Notes: a model not told the origin generated them from the letters alone. Positions 25,887-34,769 are shown, counted from the first letter of the stretch. The stretch is 54,826 nt of DNA from Dehalococcoidia bacterium (GCA_022451925.1 JAKUNL010000005.1:1-54826); one strand, 5' to 3'. Made by a program: numbers and translations.

Positions 25887-27131
25887 TTAAGCCGCTCCCG
25901 AAGAGGAGACCATTGGGATGCCGTCGGGGGAAGTCGATGCGTATCCAAGTAGAGTGCCGTCGAAGTCGAAGCATATGGCGTCGACGATTAGTTTGTCGGA
26001 GTCTTCGCCCAAGAGTTTGTGGCTTTCGTCGCAGACCATCTGGCTCATCAGTGTGAATAATTCCAATTGGTTGTTTGCCAATGCAATCTCACCGAAGTGG
26101 CGACCGGAAGTTGTTGCAGCCATTTCTTTTTGCAATTCGTCCGATGCGCCGCACTTTCCGGCTAATTCAGCTAAGAATGTGGTGTCGACTTTGTTTCCTG
26201 CCACATGGGTTACGAAGTAGCCCATGGCCATCTTGGAGAATTTACCTACCATGCCGACGTGAGTTGCCCGTTTGAACCCGCGCGCTACGCAACGTTTCAA
26301 CGCAGCCCCACTGAAGATGCCGATTCCCACGTAAGCCATATCCGGAAGGTCTAAGTGGTTCTTGGTAAATGCTTCACTAGCCAGACCAGTGGCCAATACC
26401 ATGTGATCGATGTTGTTGGTGGCGGCGACGTCCACAGCCAGATTGACACTAGCACGCCAGGCGGCTGTGGAATACGGTTGTACTACGCCGGTGCTTCCAA
26501 GTATGGAGATACCACCTATGACTCCCAATCGGGCGTTGGTGGTCTTAGCTGCCACAACTTCGCCGGTGGGTACTGATAGCTCAACGGTGATTCCCTTGTC
26601 AAAACCAAGTCCATGGGTCTGGCCGGTCTCTGAGGCATGTTCAATGATCATCCGGCGTGGGACTCGGGTCACAGCAGGTTGACCTACGGTGATCCCGGTA
26701 CCGGGAAAGGTCACTATTCCAACACCCAAGCCACTGGTTATTGTCACTCCTTGTTCAGTGCTAGGGCCATCTTCAATTCTCGGGCCAATCCATACAGTGG
26801 AGCAGATTTCTGCACCGTGAGTCGCGTCCGGATCGTCCCCTCCATCCTTAATGACTGAGCACAATACTTTTTCACTTCCGGGTGTTCGGTCTGTCCACTC
26901 ACAACGGTTCAATATGAACTCCACGTCGTCACCCATGGGCAGATGGATAGTAATTTTATCGACCGGAGCTCCTGTAAGAAGAGCTGTTACCGCAGCTTTT
27001 GTGGCCGCCGTGGCACAGGCTCCGGTGGTGTATCCGGTGCGCATGCCCTTCCCGCGGACAGTAGGACGGCTGTAATCGCTTTCTGAGATAGATTGTCTGG
27101 GTTGATGGGAGTCTGGGTCTGTGGAGTTCAT
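25887..27131 (-). CDS. cbiD: Cobalt-precorrin-5B C1-methyltransferase
   Basis: A 414-residue CbiD. MRTGYTTGACATAATKAAVTALL near residue 30 (read as MRTGYTTGACA plus ATAATKAA) is diagnostic, as are TVWIGPRIEDG, GVGIVTFPG, GQPAVTRVPR and the STAAWRASVNLAVDVA segment. It installs the C1 methyl group in the anaerobic pathway. The frame is open far upstream within cbiX, but ATG 27131 overlaps the cbiX stop as ATGA and fits the family start. The C-terminus contains FDFDGTLLG, which resembles a HAD motif only by chance; CbiD proteins end with a similar strand. Confidence 0.94.
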   Translation of the reverse strand: MNSTDPDSHQPRQSISESDYSRPTVRGKGMRTGYTTGACATAATKAAVTALLTGAPVDKITIHLPMGDDVEFILNRCEWTDRTPGSEKVLCSVIKDGGDDPDATHGAEICSTVWIGPRIEDGPSTEQGVTITSGLGVGIVTFPGTGITVGQPAVTRVPRRMIIEHASETGQTHGLGFDKGITVELSVPTGEVVAAKTTNARLGVIGGISILGSTGVVQPYSTAAWRASVNLAVDVAATNNIDHMVLATGLASEAFTKNHLDLPDMAYVGIGIFSGAALKRCVARGFKRATHVGMVGKFSKMAMGYFVTHVAGNKVDTTFLAELAGKCGASDELQKEMAATTSGRHFGEIALANNQLELFTLMSQMVCDESHKLLGEDSDKLIVDAICFDFDGTLLGYASTSPDGIPMVSSSGAA

Positions 27132-28015
27132 GTCGTTGCCTGATCCCAAACTTTTCTGACCCTGTCTGCGGCGGTGGAAATGATCTTGTCGTCGACACCC
27201 AGAGGTGGTGTCATGGACATGACGATGTGCGGGTAGCGTGCCTCTATTTCTTTTAGGCCGCCTATGATATTCCTCTGCAGGATAATTCCTGGGAAGAAAA
27301 CATACGGGATACACATGATTGATGAGACACACCGGTTTTCAGCTAGTTTGGCCGCAGCGTCGTCCATGGTAGGGTCACCGTAATGGGATTGCGCTACAGC
27401 CACGGCATACTGAGTCCCCAGACGGTCTTCAATCAACTGCCCCAATTCTTCCAGCCAGATGCAGTCGTCATATTCTGTCTTGGTTCCAGCTTTAACGAGT
27501 AGGATTCCATGTGGACCGATACCTTGATCCGCAGATGAATGTTCATTAGAAGATTCCAGTTCTTTGACTCTCTGAACTACTAGATCCGCCAGATTCGTGT
27601 CCAGACCAAGGCCGTCCGCTAGGTGCAATTCGAGTCCGGGCAGTTGGTCTTGAACTTCTTCGACTATTTCGTTCATCTCAAGTGTAGCGTGCTTGCCATT
27701 GCCTAGCAGGAAAGGAGTCATTACCACCTGGTCGTAGCCCCGGTCTTTCAGCATCTTGGCTGCTTCATGAGGGAATGGTTCAAGGAATTCCAAACAAGAC
27801 AAGACCATTTGGGACTCGTTGATCTGGAGCATTCCCTGAAGGCGTGTGGCGGCTTGTTGCAGCCCATTTGGGGTGCTTGGACATTCTTGACACCATGCTG
27901 GGAATTCGTCTTTTGACCATGCGCAGGAGCACTCCGCCTTGCTGGTGCCACGTTGACTGCCATGGCCCAGTAGGATAACTCCCCAGCGGTCTTTTTTGGT
28001 TGTTGTTTGGCTCAA
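27128..28015 (-). CDS. cbiX: Sirohydrochlorin cobaltochelatase, two-domain CbiX with Cys cluster
   Basis: A 295-residue long-form CbiX that inserts cobalt into sirohydrochlorin. The first half has the metal-handling LLGHGSQRG (His18), MTPFLLGNGKHATLEM, and the second half repeats the fold (GILLVKAGTKTEYDD, HYGDPTMDDAA, IPYVFFPGIIL). Between beta-1 and the first helix is an insertion with Cys29, Cys31, Cys42 and Cys45 (C-x-C-x10-C-x2-C), a candidate zinc or iron-sulfur site; the [4Fe-4S] CbiX of Bacillus carries its cysteines at the C-terminus instead. TTG 28015 overlaps the cobH stop (TTGA) and has GAGG seven bases upstream. Confidence 0.9.
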   Translation of the reverse strand: MSQTTTKKDRWGVILLGHGSQRGTSKAECSCAWSKDEFPAWCQECPSTPNGLQQAATRLQGMLQINESQMVLSCLEFLEPFPHEAAKMLKDRGYDQVVMTPFLLGNGKHATLEMNEIVEEVQDQLPGLELHLADGLGLDTNLADLVVQRVKELESSNEHSSADQGIGPHGILLVKAGTKTEYDDCIWLEELGQLIEDRLGTQYAVAVAQSHYGDPTMDDAAAKLAENRCVSSIMCIPYVFFPGIILQRNIIGGLKEIEARYPHIVMSMTPPLGVDDKIISTAADRVRKVWDQATT

Positions 28016-28662
28016 GGTGTCACCTCTTGCAATGCCAGTCCCAATAGAGCGTTAACTGTCGCTGCCGCTGCGGAACTGCCTCCTCTTTTCTCCCAAACGG
28101 ATATATAAGGCACATCAACTTTGGCCAACTCGGCCTTGGATTCAGGGCATGCGATGAATCCAACAGGCATCCCAATTACGAGGGCCGGAGCGGACTGTCC
28201 TTCTTTAATCATGTCCAGCAGCGCAAGGAGGGCTGTGGGAGCGTTGCCAATCACGGCTATGGCTCCGTCCAATTGGGGTTTAAGTTCCCTAATGGCTGCC
28301 ACCGAACGGGTTGTGCTGTCCAACTTTGCCCGTTCTGCCGTGTTTGGTGTGTCGATCTGGCAGTAGGTTTTGATACCGCATCTACTAAGTAGAGCCTTGG
28401 AGATACCAACTTCCACCATGCGCACGTCTGTTACGATGGCCGCTTTGGCGTTTATGGCGGCGACGCCAATCCCCACTGCTCCAGGGCTAAATCCAACTGA
28501 TTTGGAGATTTCGGGATCACCTTCTGCACGTACTATGCGGCAGACTACGTAACGTTCTTCGGGAGTCAACCCTTCCAGCAGAGGAAGGCTGGATTCAACT
28601 ACTTCTATGCTGCGACGGTCAATTTCATCTGGTAGGAGAGCGTATTTTTCTACTAACGACAT
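28012..28662 (-). CDS. cobH: Precorrin-8X / cobalt-precorrin-8 methylmutase
   Basis: A 216-residue CobH/CbiC, which moves the C11 methyl to C12 to give cobyrinic acid. Diagnostic runs are VVCRIVRAEGDPEIS, FSPGAVGIGVAAINAKAAIVTDVRMVEVGI, GNAPTALLALLDMI and VIGMPVGFIACPESK, with His-less but conserved CQIDTP in between. ATG 28662 has no SD but is preceded by a hairpin-forming inverted repeat and a TATAAT box, so it may also be transcribed from its own promoter as a nearly leaderless message. It overlaps cbiX by four bases. Confidence 0.94.
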   Translation of the reverse strand: MSLVEKYALLPDEIDRRSIEVVESSLPLLEGLTPEERYVVCRIVRAEGDPEISKSVGFSPGAVGIGVAAINAKAAIVTDVRMVEVGISKALLSRCGIKTYCQIDTPNTAERAKLDSTTRSVAAIRELKPQLDGAIAVIGNAPTALLALLDMIKEGQSAPALVIGMPVGFIACPESKAELAKVDVPYISVWEKRGGSSAAAATVNALLGLALQEVTP

Positions 28663-28666
28663 AACA

Positions 28667-28694
28667 ATCTCATATAAACTGAGATGTTATTATA
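28667..28694 (-). promoter_or_regulatory. Inverted repeat and -10 box ahead of cobH
   Basis: A consensus TATAAT on the minus strand (28694-28689) is followed by ATCTCA-N7-TGAGAT (28685-28667), ending four bases before the cobH ATG. No good -35 box was found. Any transcript from here would begin inside or just before the repeat, so it could be an operator or a hairpin that hides the start. It does not match a cobalamin riboswitch, for which the hemA-cobH gap (139 bases) is also short. Confidence 0.4.
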
Positions 28695-28801
28695 GCTGCT
28701 TTCGGGGTTGGAGGGCAGTGGGTGGACAGGTACCGCATTGGCCGGGGCTGACTTAAGAGGAAAATTGGGCCGGCACGGGCGGGACAACTAGGAAAGAAAC
28801 G

Positions 28802-30217
28802 CTAGTCGGGGCTTTTCAGACCATCCTCGCCGAGCCGGAAGATATCTCTAGCGACCTGCAACTCTTCAGGTCCTTTTCTCTCTTTCAAAAACATAGTCGG
28901 ATCGTGAAGAAGTTTGTTCACGATTGCTCTGGTCATAGCATCTAGAGATTCCAGCTCTTCCTCATCCAGCTTGCCGTTCAGCTTACGGATAGTCTTGTTC
29001 AGTTCCAGGGAGCGGATTTGGTCAGCGCGGTTCCTTAGTTCAAGCACAGTAGGAAGAGCCTCAAGATCAAGGTACCATTGTTGGAATTGCTGGGATTCGT
29101 CCGTGGCAAGTTCTTCGGCCCATTCAGCTTCTTGGATTTTCTTTTCGCGACTGGCTTGACTCGCTGATTCCAGGTCGTCTACGTCGTTCAAAAATACGTT
29201 ATCCAGCTGGGCCGCCTCCGGGTCTATATCTCTGGGGACGGCGATGTCGATAAGCAAAAGAGGGCGGTCTGGCCGTTCTGCCATTGTGGTACCAATCAAG
29301 TCTGACTTCAACACATATCCTGGGGAGCCAGTACAGCCAATTACAATGTCAGATTCTTGCAAAGCTCGCGGCATCCCGTCGAAGGGGATTGCCGTGGCTG
29401 AGAGACTAACCGCGAGCTCCTTGGCTCGCTGAAAAGTCCGATTGGTCACAGTGATGTCACTCACTCCGGAAAGACTCAATACCTCAGCTGCTAGTTCGCC
29501 TGCTTCACCCGCGCCAACTACCAATACCCGACTACTGGAAAGGTCTCCTAGGACAGACTTGGCCTTTTCAACGCAGGCGCGACTAACTGAGAGGGCATTG
29601 CGGCTGATACCAGTCTCTCTGCGCACCCGCCTACCTACACGCAAGGCCTGCTGAAAGAGTTGGGCCAACGGACCTTGAGCAGTTCCCGCGTTGGTGGCGG
29701 CTTCATATGCGTCACGCACCTGCCCGATTATCTGTTCTTCTCCAAGAATCATGGAATCTAGACTGGAGGCCACTCGGAACAGATGATGGATGCAGTCATA
29801 GCCCCGGTACACGTAGAGAAACCGATCAACGTCGATAAGCGAAACGCCGAATCGTTCAACTAGGAATTGCTTGACACTATCGGGTCCGCCTTGAGTGTCG
29901 GTTTCACGTGTATGCGAGGAGACAGTCTTAGAGTCACTGGATGCGGGTCTAGGACTATCTAAAATGTAGAATTCTGAACGGTTACATGTGGAGAGGATAA
30001 CGCCGGGCATACCGTGGTTGCCCATGGCCCTGAGGGCTTCTGGTAACTGCTCTTTGTTGAGGGCCAAGCGTTCCCTAACTTCTACAGGGGCGCTCCGGTG
30101 GTTTAATCCAACTACCAGGAATTCCAAGTTCTCTCCTGTGATGTGGAGTTTGTGTTTTCTGGAGCCATTAGAGCCTTGGGGATTATCAGAATTTTCGAGG
30201 GCGTTATTTTTGGTCAC
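28802..30217 (-). CDS. hemA: Glutamyl-tRNA reductase
   Basis: A 471-residue GluTR that reduces Glu-tRNA to glutamate-1-semialdehyde, the first committed step of C5-route tetrapyrrole synthesis. The catalytic domain starts VVGLNHRSAPVEVRERLA and has the nucleophile Cys78 in STCNRSE. The NADPH domain has VVGAGEAGELAAEVL, and IVGCTGSPGY. The C-terminal dimerisation domain ends with FLKERKGPEELQVARDIFRLG. The GTG start at 30217 has only a weak SD. As the first gene of the cobalamin run it should supply precursor for the corrin ring. A strong promoter lies about 165 bases upstream. Confidence 0.96.
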   Translation of the reverse strand: MTKNNALENSDNPQGSNGSRKHKLHITGENLEFLVVGLNHRSAPVEVRERLALNKEQLPEALRAMGNHGMPGVILSTCNRSEFYILDSPRPASSDSKTVSSHTRETDTQGGPDSVKQFLVERFGVSLIDVDRFLYVYRGYDCIHHLFRVASSLDSMILGEEQIIGQVRDAYEAATNAGTAQGPLAQLFQQALRVGRRVRRETGISRNALSVSRACVEKAKSVLGDLSSSRVLVVGAGEAGELAAEVLSLSGVSDITVTNRTFQRAKELAVSLSATAIPFDGMPRALQESDIVIGCTGSPGYVLKSDLIGTTMAERPDRPLLLIDIAVPRDIDPEAAQLDNVFLNDVDDLESASQASREKKIQEAEWAEELATDESQQFQQWYLDLEALPTVLELRNRADQIRSLELNKTIRKLNGKLDEEELESLDAMTRAIVNKLLHDPTMFLKERKGPEELQVARDIFRLGEDGLKSPD

Positions 30218-30388
30218 TCGGTGAACCCAAATTAGAATTTATCAATTTAGATGGGAATATCTTTGGAGGGTTCAACATCAATAAAGAACTGAAGAGCGAC
30301 CCGGAAAATATTCGGAAAACAGTTCAATACTGTAACGGAGTCTATAAAATTCTTCGTAGCCACGATTTGGTAATTGAATCCATGGGTG

Positions 30389-30417
30389 AGTGTAGTAGCC
30401 TCACTCTTTGCTGTCAA
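30389..30417 (-). promoter_or_regulatory. Promoter of hemA and the cobalamin operon
   Basis: On the minus strand TTGACA (30417-30412) is followed after 17 bases by TACACT (30394-30389), giving a start near 30382 and a leader of about 165 bases. GTGAG and CTCAC flank the spacer as a short inverted repeat (9-base centre). A frame of 129 codons overlapping this promoter on the same strand looks accidental. Confidence 0.55.
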
Positions 30418-31298
30418 CGAGGCCGGTTGAGGATGCATAATATGGTTACGGCCAGTTGGCTTCTTCGCTGTACCGGCTAGGAAGATTTCAGCTAGGGGTG
30501 TTCTTCTTTGTTCGGATTGGGGTGATTTCCTAGGTTCCGGATGGTTCCGTTGATCGTTCCCGCTCCCAATTTGAAAAATGCGACCGAAGCTCTGAAGACC
30601 CTGTAACTTGGATACGCAGGATGAGAATATTCCCAAGTTCAGAGGTCTTAATCGGCGTTATTTTAGGTGGGTGCGTGGAAGAGGTGCAATCGATGACCTA
30701 GGTACAGAGAACTAGTCCGTTACCGGACAAATTTTAACAACAGTGGTACTTGGTTAGTCGTGAAAATAGCAAGGGAACAAAGGTCTTCATTTCAAAAAAT
30801 GCCTTTTATTTTGGTCAGTATTTGAGTCGCGTACTTATTGCAGGGCGGAAAATAACTCTTGCGTCAAGGTATATATGGTATCCGTTCAACTTGCCTGGTC
30901 AAATTTTTCCCAGGATTCTGTGTATGGCAATAATATGGCCGCAGGCCTTGCCTGGTAAAAAATGGCATCTGCACCCCCAGCTATTGTTTTCGAATCGCAC
31001 ATTGGTGATGATTGCCCCTTAAGGGCAGTTGTCAAACTAGTGATATTCATGCAATCTTTTTCTTCTGCGTATTCCTTTATGTTTTGAATCTTGCCGATAA
31101 TTCCTGATTCACATAGTCCTCTTACCTAACGGTCAGCATACACGTTCAGAAGCTGAGGATTCGTATCTACCGCTTAAATTTACGGAAGTATATGAGGCAT
31201 GCTCGAGTAAGGTTATAGCAATTTGATAGAAAGATCATAAAGATCCGTGATTCTCGTATGATGGCGCCAATAACCCTTTCGGGAAGGCGTCATAACCG

Positions 31299-31327
31299 TT
31301 GACTGCCCACGACTGGTCAAATACAAT
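31299..31327 (+). promoter_or_regulatory. Promoter of alaS-ruvX
   Basis: TTGACT (31299-31304)-N17-TACAAT (31322-31327), each box five of six to consensus with ideal spacing. The start would lie near 31334, giving a leader of about 126 bases before the alaS ATG. Confidence 0.65.
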
Positions 31328-31459
31328 TCAATCGAACCCCAAAGAGAGCTAATTCCGTGACTTCTGCTGTCATTTTTAGACAGCCCTGCGGTATCGTACT
31401 TTGGTAAAACCGATTAGATGTTTCTCGGTAGATATAACGGAAATAATAAAAGGAAACCC

Positions 31460-34330
31460 ATGAACGGCGACCAGATCAGGGATTCATTCATAAAATTTTT
31501 TGAAAGTAAAGGGCATCAGCATATGCCCTCAGCTTCATTGATACCGGCGGGGGACCCAACTCTGCTTTTTACCAGTGCCGGTATGGTTCCTTTCAAGCCC
31601 TTCTTTATGGGTGAACAAACACCCCCGTCAAAACGCTTGACCAGCAGCCAGAAAAGTTTTCGCACCAACGATATTGATGAGGTTGGAGACCATAAACACC
31701 TCACTTTTTTTGAGATGCTGGGCAACTTCAGTATCGGAGATTACTTCAAAGAGGGGGCTGTAGGCTTCTGCTGGGAGTTAGTGACCGAACTCTTCAAGCT
31801 GGATCCGAAACGACTATATGTGACTATCCATCTGGACGACGATGAAGCATTTGCTATCTGGCGAGATCAAATAGGCGTTCCTGAGGAACGCATATACCGT
31901 TACGGTAACAAGGACAATTGGTGGGGGCCGGCCGGAAATGAAGGCCCCACTGGTCCATGCTCTGAGGTCCATTACGATGGTGGTGCTGAGATTGGATGTC
32001 ATGGAGGGCGGATGATTCAACCAGAGTCCCTGACTGCTCAGTTCCGCAAGGAAATTGAAACGGGCGAAGTACTGGAGATCGACGGCTGCCATCCTAACTG
32101 TGATTGCGAACGCTACGTTGAATTATGGAATCTGGTTTTCATGCAATATTTCCAGGACACGTCTGGACGCCGGACACCTCTGCCAGCTCCGAGTGTTGAC
32201 ACTGGTATGGGCCTTGAACGGGCTATGGTTATCCTTCAGGGAAAGCACAACATTTACGAAACTGACCTCTTTGTCCCCATAATCAATAAGGTCGGGCAAC
32301 TATGTGGCAAGTCGTACGGCTCTGGTACGGAGGCTGATTACGCTATGCGGGTGGTGGTGGAGCATGCCAGGGCCGCTGCCTTCTTGATCGGCGATGGTGT
32401 GGTGCCTGGTAATGAAGGCCGAGGTTACGTGCTGCGCCGAGTCATACGTCGGGCTATCCGATATGGACGCCAATTAGGACTCAATGATGCATTCTTAGCG
32501 CTGGTTGTTCAAGAGGTCATCCCACAATTCAGCACCACTTATAAAGAACTGACTGAGAGCCAGGATTTCATTCTTCGAGTGGTCGGTCTTGAGGAAGAAC
32601 GGTTTGCAGAGGCTATCCAGACGGGATTGCCCCTTTTAGAAGAAGTGTTCATTCCGCTGCGTAAACTGCTTTTGGAGAGCCCTAAACTCGGGAAACTGGA
32701 TGATGCTGATATTGATGCGGCGTTGACGTCGAAAGAAATTGTTCAGTCGGCTACCCACGGAACCCTGGAAATCATCGGGGATGCCCTGAAAGCCAATCTA
32801 CCAATCGGGTTGGAAGCCCAACAAAAAATCCTCGTCACGCTATCCGACGTAGAGACATTCGTTCTTTATGACACCTATGGCTTCCCCCCAGAATTGACGG
32901 CGGAGATTGCCAGCGAACACGGTCTGGAAGTGGACATGGATGGCTTTGAGGCCGAGATGAAAACCCATGCCGAGATGTCCCGTTCATCCGCCTCATTCTC
33001 AGGCGGTATGGATATGCAGATCTCTTACACTGAGCTTGGTGTTGGTTCTAGCGAGTTCGTTGGCTACAGCCTGACGGAGCAGGACTCAAAGATCGTGGCG
33101 CTGCTCTCCAATGGAATTTCTACCAATCATGCTACCCAAGGTCAGCAGATAGAGGTCATTATAAGCCAGTCTCCCTTTTATGCTGAGGGTGGTGGCCAGC
33201 TAGGCGACCGGGGTTCCATCACCGGTCCTAACGGCGTTGTTACAGTAGAGGACACTCAGAGTCCGGTGGCTGGCCTCATAGTACAGAGAGGCAAGGTATC
33301 CCATGGTGAGATATCTGTTGGAGACGCTGTTACAGCTCAAGTTGAACTGTCTCGGCGACTCGATTCTTCTAGAAACCACAGCGCCACCCATATCTTGCAC
33401 GCTGCCCTGCGGTCTGTGTTGGGAGTACACGTCAGGCAGGCAGGCTCGTTTGTGGCACCGGAAAGATTGCGCTTTGACTTTAGCCATGTGAGTGCTATGA
33501 CCCGGGACGAACTCATGTCAGTGCAATCTCTGGCCAATGAGAAGGTGCGAGGTAATCTTGACGTCACATCCCACGAAACCAGCTACAGTGAAGCAGTCAG
33601 AGACGGAGCGTTGGCCTTTTTCGGAGACCGTTATGGTGATGTGGTTAGAGTCGTCACTATGGCCAGCGCGGATGTCTTTAGCGTGGAAGTTTGTGGAGGA
33701 ACTCACGTTGCAGCCACCGGACAGGTAGGTTCCTTAGTCGTGCTGGGTGAGTCAAGCATCGGTGGCGGCATGCGGCGTATCGAGGCGGTGACAGGTCGTG
33801 CTGCGGAAGAGTTGTTTGTACAGCAGACTGATCGATTAGAATCGTTGTCTTACAAGCTGCAAACCCCGATATCTGATCTAGAAGCGCGCTTAGATTCGTT
33901 TATTCAAGAGAATGAAGACCTAAAAAAACAACTTGAAAGTTTTCAGAAGACTTCTCTCCGGGGGGAGGCTGAAGAATTACTGGGACAGGTGCAGGATATC
34001 GACGGTGTCAAAGTCATTGTCGGCCAGACCTCTGCTAGTAGTGCCGACGGTATGCGGGAGATGGGTGACTTCCTGAAAGACAAAATTGGCAGCGTTGTAA
34101 TTGCCTTGGCCTGTATCGTTGAGGGTAGTCCCGTTTTGATAACTATGCTCACCCCTGACTTGGTCGAACGAGGACTCCACGCTGGCAACATCGCACGTGA
34201 TGCCGCCAAGGTTATGGGCGGCGGCGGTGGCGGGCGGCCTGAGATGGCTCAGGCTGGTGGCAAGATACCTGACAAAGTGGGTGAGGCCCTACAAGGGGTT
34301 CCAGATTTAGTGCGCCAAGGACTTACTTAG
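31460..34330 (+). CDS. alaS: Alanyl-tRNA synthetase
   Basis: A 956-residue AlaRS that charges tRNA-Ala and hydrolyses mis-made Ser/Gly-tRNA. The aminoacylation domain begins with FIKFFESKGH and PSASLIPAGDPTLLFTSAGM; the editing domain has NHSATHILH and SVEVCGGTHV for zinc; the C-terminal C-Ala domain has a glycine-rich GGGGGGRPEMAQAGG. A 35-residue insertion after PCSEVHYDGG carries Cys180, His181, Cys210, Cys214 and Cys216, as in several deep-branching AlaRS forms. The frame is open to 31418, but ATG 31460 with AAAAGGA seven bases upstream is taken. It is followed by ruvX after seven bases. Confidence 0.97.
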   Translation: MNGDQIRDSFIKFFESKGHQHMPSASLIPAGDPTLLFTSAGMVPFKPFFMGEQTPPSKRLTSSQKSFRTNDIDEVGDHKHLTFFEMLGNFSIGDYFKEGAVGFCWELVTELFKLDPKRLYVTIHLDDDEAFAIWRDQIGVPEERIYRYGNKDNWWGPAGNEGPTGPCSEVHYDGGAEIGCHGGRMIQPESLTAQFRKEIETGEVLEIDGCHPNCDCERYVELWNLVFMQYFQDTSGRRTPLPAPSVDTGMGLERAMVILQGKHNIYETDLFVPIINKVGQLCGKSYGSGTEADYAMRVVVEHARAAAFLIGDGVVPGNEGRGYVLRRVIRRAIRYGRQLGLNDAFLALVVQEVIPQFSTTYKELTESQDFILRVVGLEEERFAEAIQTGLPLLEEVFIPLRKLLLESPKLGKLDDADIDAALTSKEIVQSATHGTLEIIGDALKANLPIGLEAQQKILVTLSDVETFVLYDTYGFPPELTAEIASEHGLEVDMDGFEAEMKTHAEMSRSSASFSGGMDMQISYTELGVGSSEFVGYSLTEQDSKIVALLSNGISTNHATQGQQIEVIISQSPFYAEGGGQLGDRGSITGPNGVVTVEDTQSPVAGLIVQRGKVSHGEISVGDAVTAQVELSRRLDSSRNHSATHILHAALRSVLGVHVRQAGSFVAPERLRFDFSHVSAMTRDELMSVQSLANEKVRGNLDVTSHETSYSEAVRDGALAFFGDRYGDVVRVVTMASADVFSVEVCGGTHVAATGQVGSLVVLGESSIGGGMRRIEAVTGRAAEELFVQQTDRLESLSYKLQTPISDLEARLDSFIQENEDLKKQLESFQKTSLRGEAEELLGQVQDIDGVKVIVGQTSASSADGMREMGDFLKDKIGSVVIALACIVEGSPVLITMLTPDLVERGLHAGNIARDAAKVMGGGGGGRPEMAQAGGKIPDKVGEALQGVPDLVRQGLT

Positions 34331-34337
34331 GATATTC

Positions 34338-34769
34338 ATGACCGACCAACCAAAGTTGATTGCCCTTGACCTTGGGGAGCGACGCATCGGTCTGGCGGTC
34401 AACGTCTCTGCTGGTATGGTATTACCCGCCGGATACATCGTTCGAGGCGCGCTCGCCCAGGATGTTCAGGAGGTGATTTCTGCGGCGAGCGAGCGGAAGG
34501 CAGACGGTATAGTGGTCGGTGTTCCCTACAACCCTCACGGAGGGACTAATGCTGCTGCAAAGCAGGCACGCGGATTTATTCGCGCCCTACGCAAAGGGAT
34601 CGACGATAGCTCTTCCTTGGGTATACATGAGATGAATGAAAGTTTTACCAGCGTCGAGGCAGAAGCTCTGCTGCGCGAAGCTGGAGTTGAACCATCGAGG
34701 GATAAGGCTTCGGTAGATGAAGCAGCGGCGGTGCTGATCCTGCAACGATACTTAACTTCTCAATCGTAG
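34338..34769 (+). CDS. ruvX: RuvX/YqgF-family pre-16S rRNA nuclease (Holliday junction resolvase-like)
   Basis: A 143-residue RNase-H-like protein. ALDLGERRIGLAV carries the first catalytic Asp, VVGVPYNPHGG the middle motif, MNESFTSVEAEALL the Glu, and DKASVDEAAAVLILQRYL the C-terminal Asp. Family members trim the 5' end of pre-16S rRNA and some cut Holliday junctions. AGGA lies five bases before the ATG, and the gene follows alaS after seven bases, an arrangement common in bacteria. Confidence 0.93.
   Translation: MTDQPKLIALDLGERRIGLAVNVSAGMVLPAGYIVRGALAQDVQEVISAASERKADGIVVGVPYNPHGGTNAAAKQARGFIRALRKGIDDSSSLGIHEMNESFTSVEAEALLREAGVEPSRDKASVDEAAAVLILQRYLTSQS

Larger units (their letters stand above)
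30218..31459. other. 1.2-kb divergent intergenic region between hemA and alaS
   Basis: It holds the hemA leader and promoter on the left, the alaS promoter and leader on the right, and about 850 bases between them (30420-31290) in which no convincing protein gene, tRNA, RNase P, SRP or tmRNA consensus was found. Open frames of 90-129 codons there have unlikely composition and no SD. At 31260-31292 ATGGCGCC pairs with GGCGTCAT around an inner CCC-TTTC-GGG hairpin, with no T tract. No T-box consensus precedes alaS. Confidence 0.5.

Noticed and set aside
25887-25970. HAD-phosphatase-like motif (FDFDGTLLG) at the CbiD C-terminus, suggesting a fusion
   Set aside because: No HAD domain follows and the gene ends shortly after; CbiD proteins end in a similar strand, so it is coincidence.
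30247-30636. 129-codon minus-strand frame between hemA and alaS
   Set aside because: It overlaps the strong hemA promoter, has unlikely composition and no SD or recognisable domain.
28663-30660. Cobalamin riboswitch ahead of hemA or cobH
   Set aside because: The hemA-cobH gap is too short and neither region has the B12-box and ring of conserved segments in the right order; left for an Rfam check.
30750-31022. 90-codon plus-strand frame
   Set aside because: No SD, no domain, odd composition; probably chance.
31328-31459. T-box leader upstream of alaS
   Set aside because: The conserved T-box sequence and a terminator are absent.
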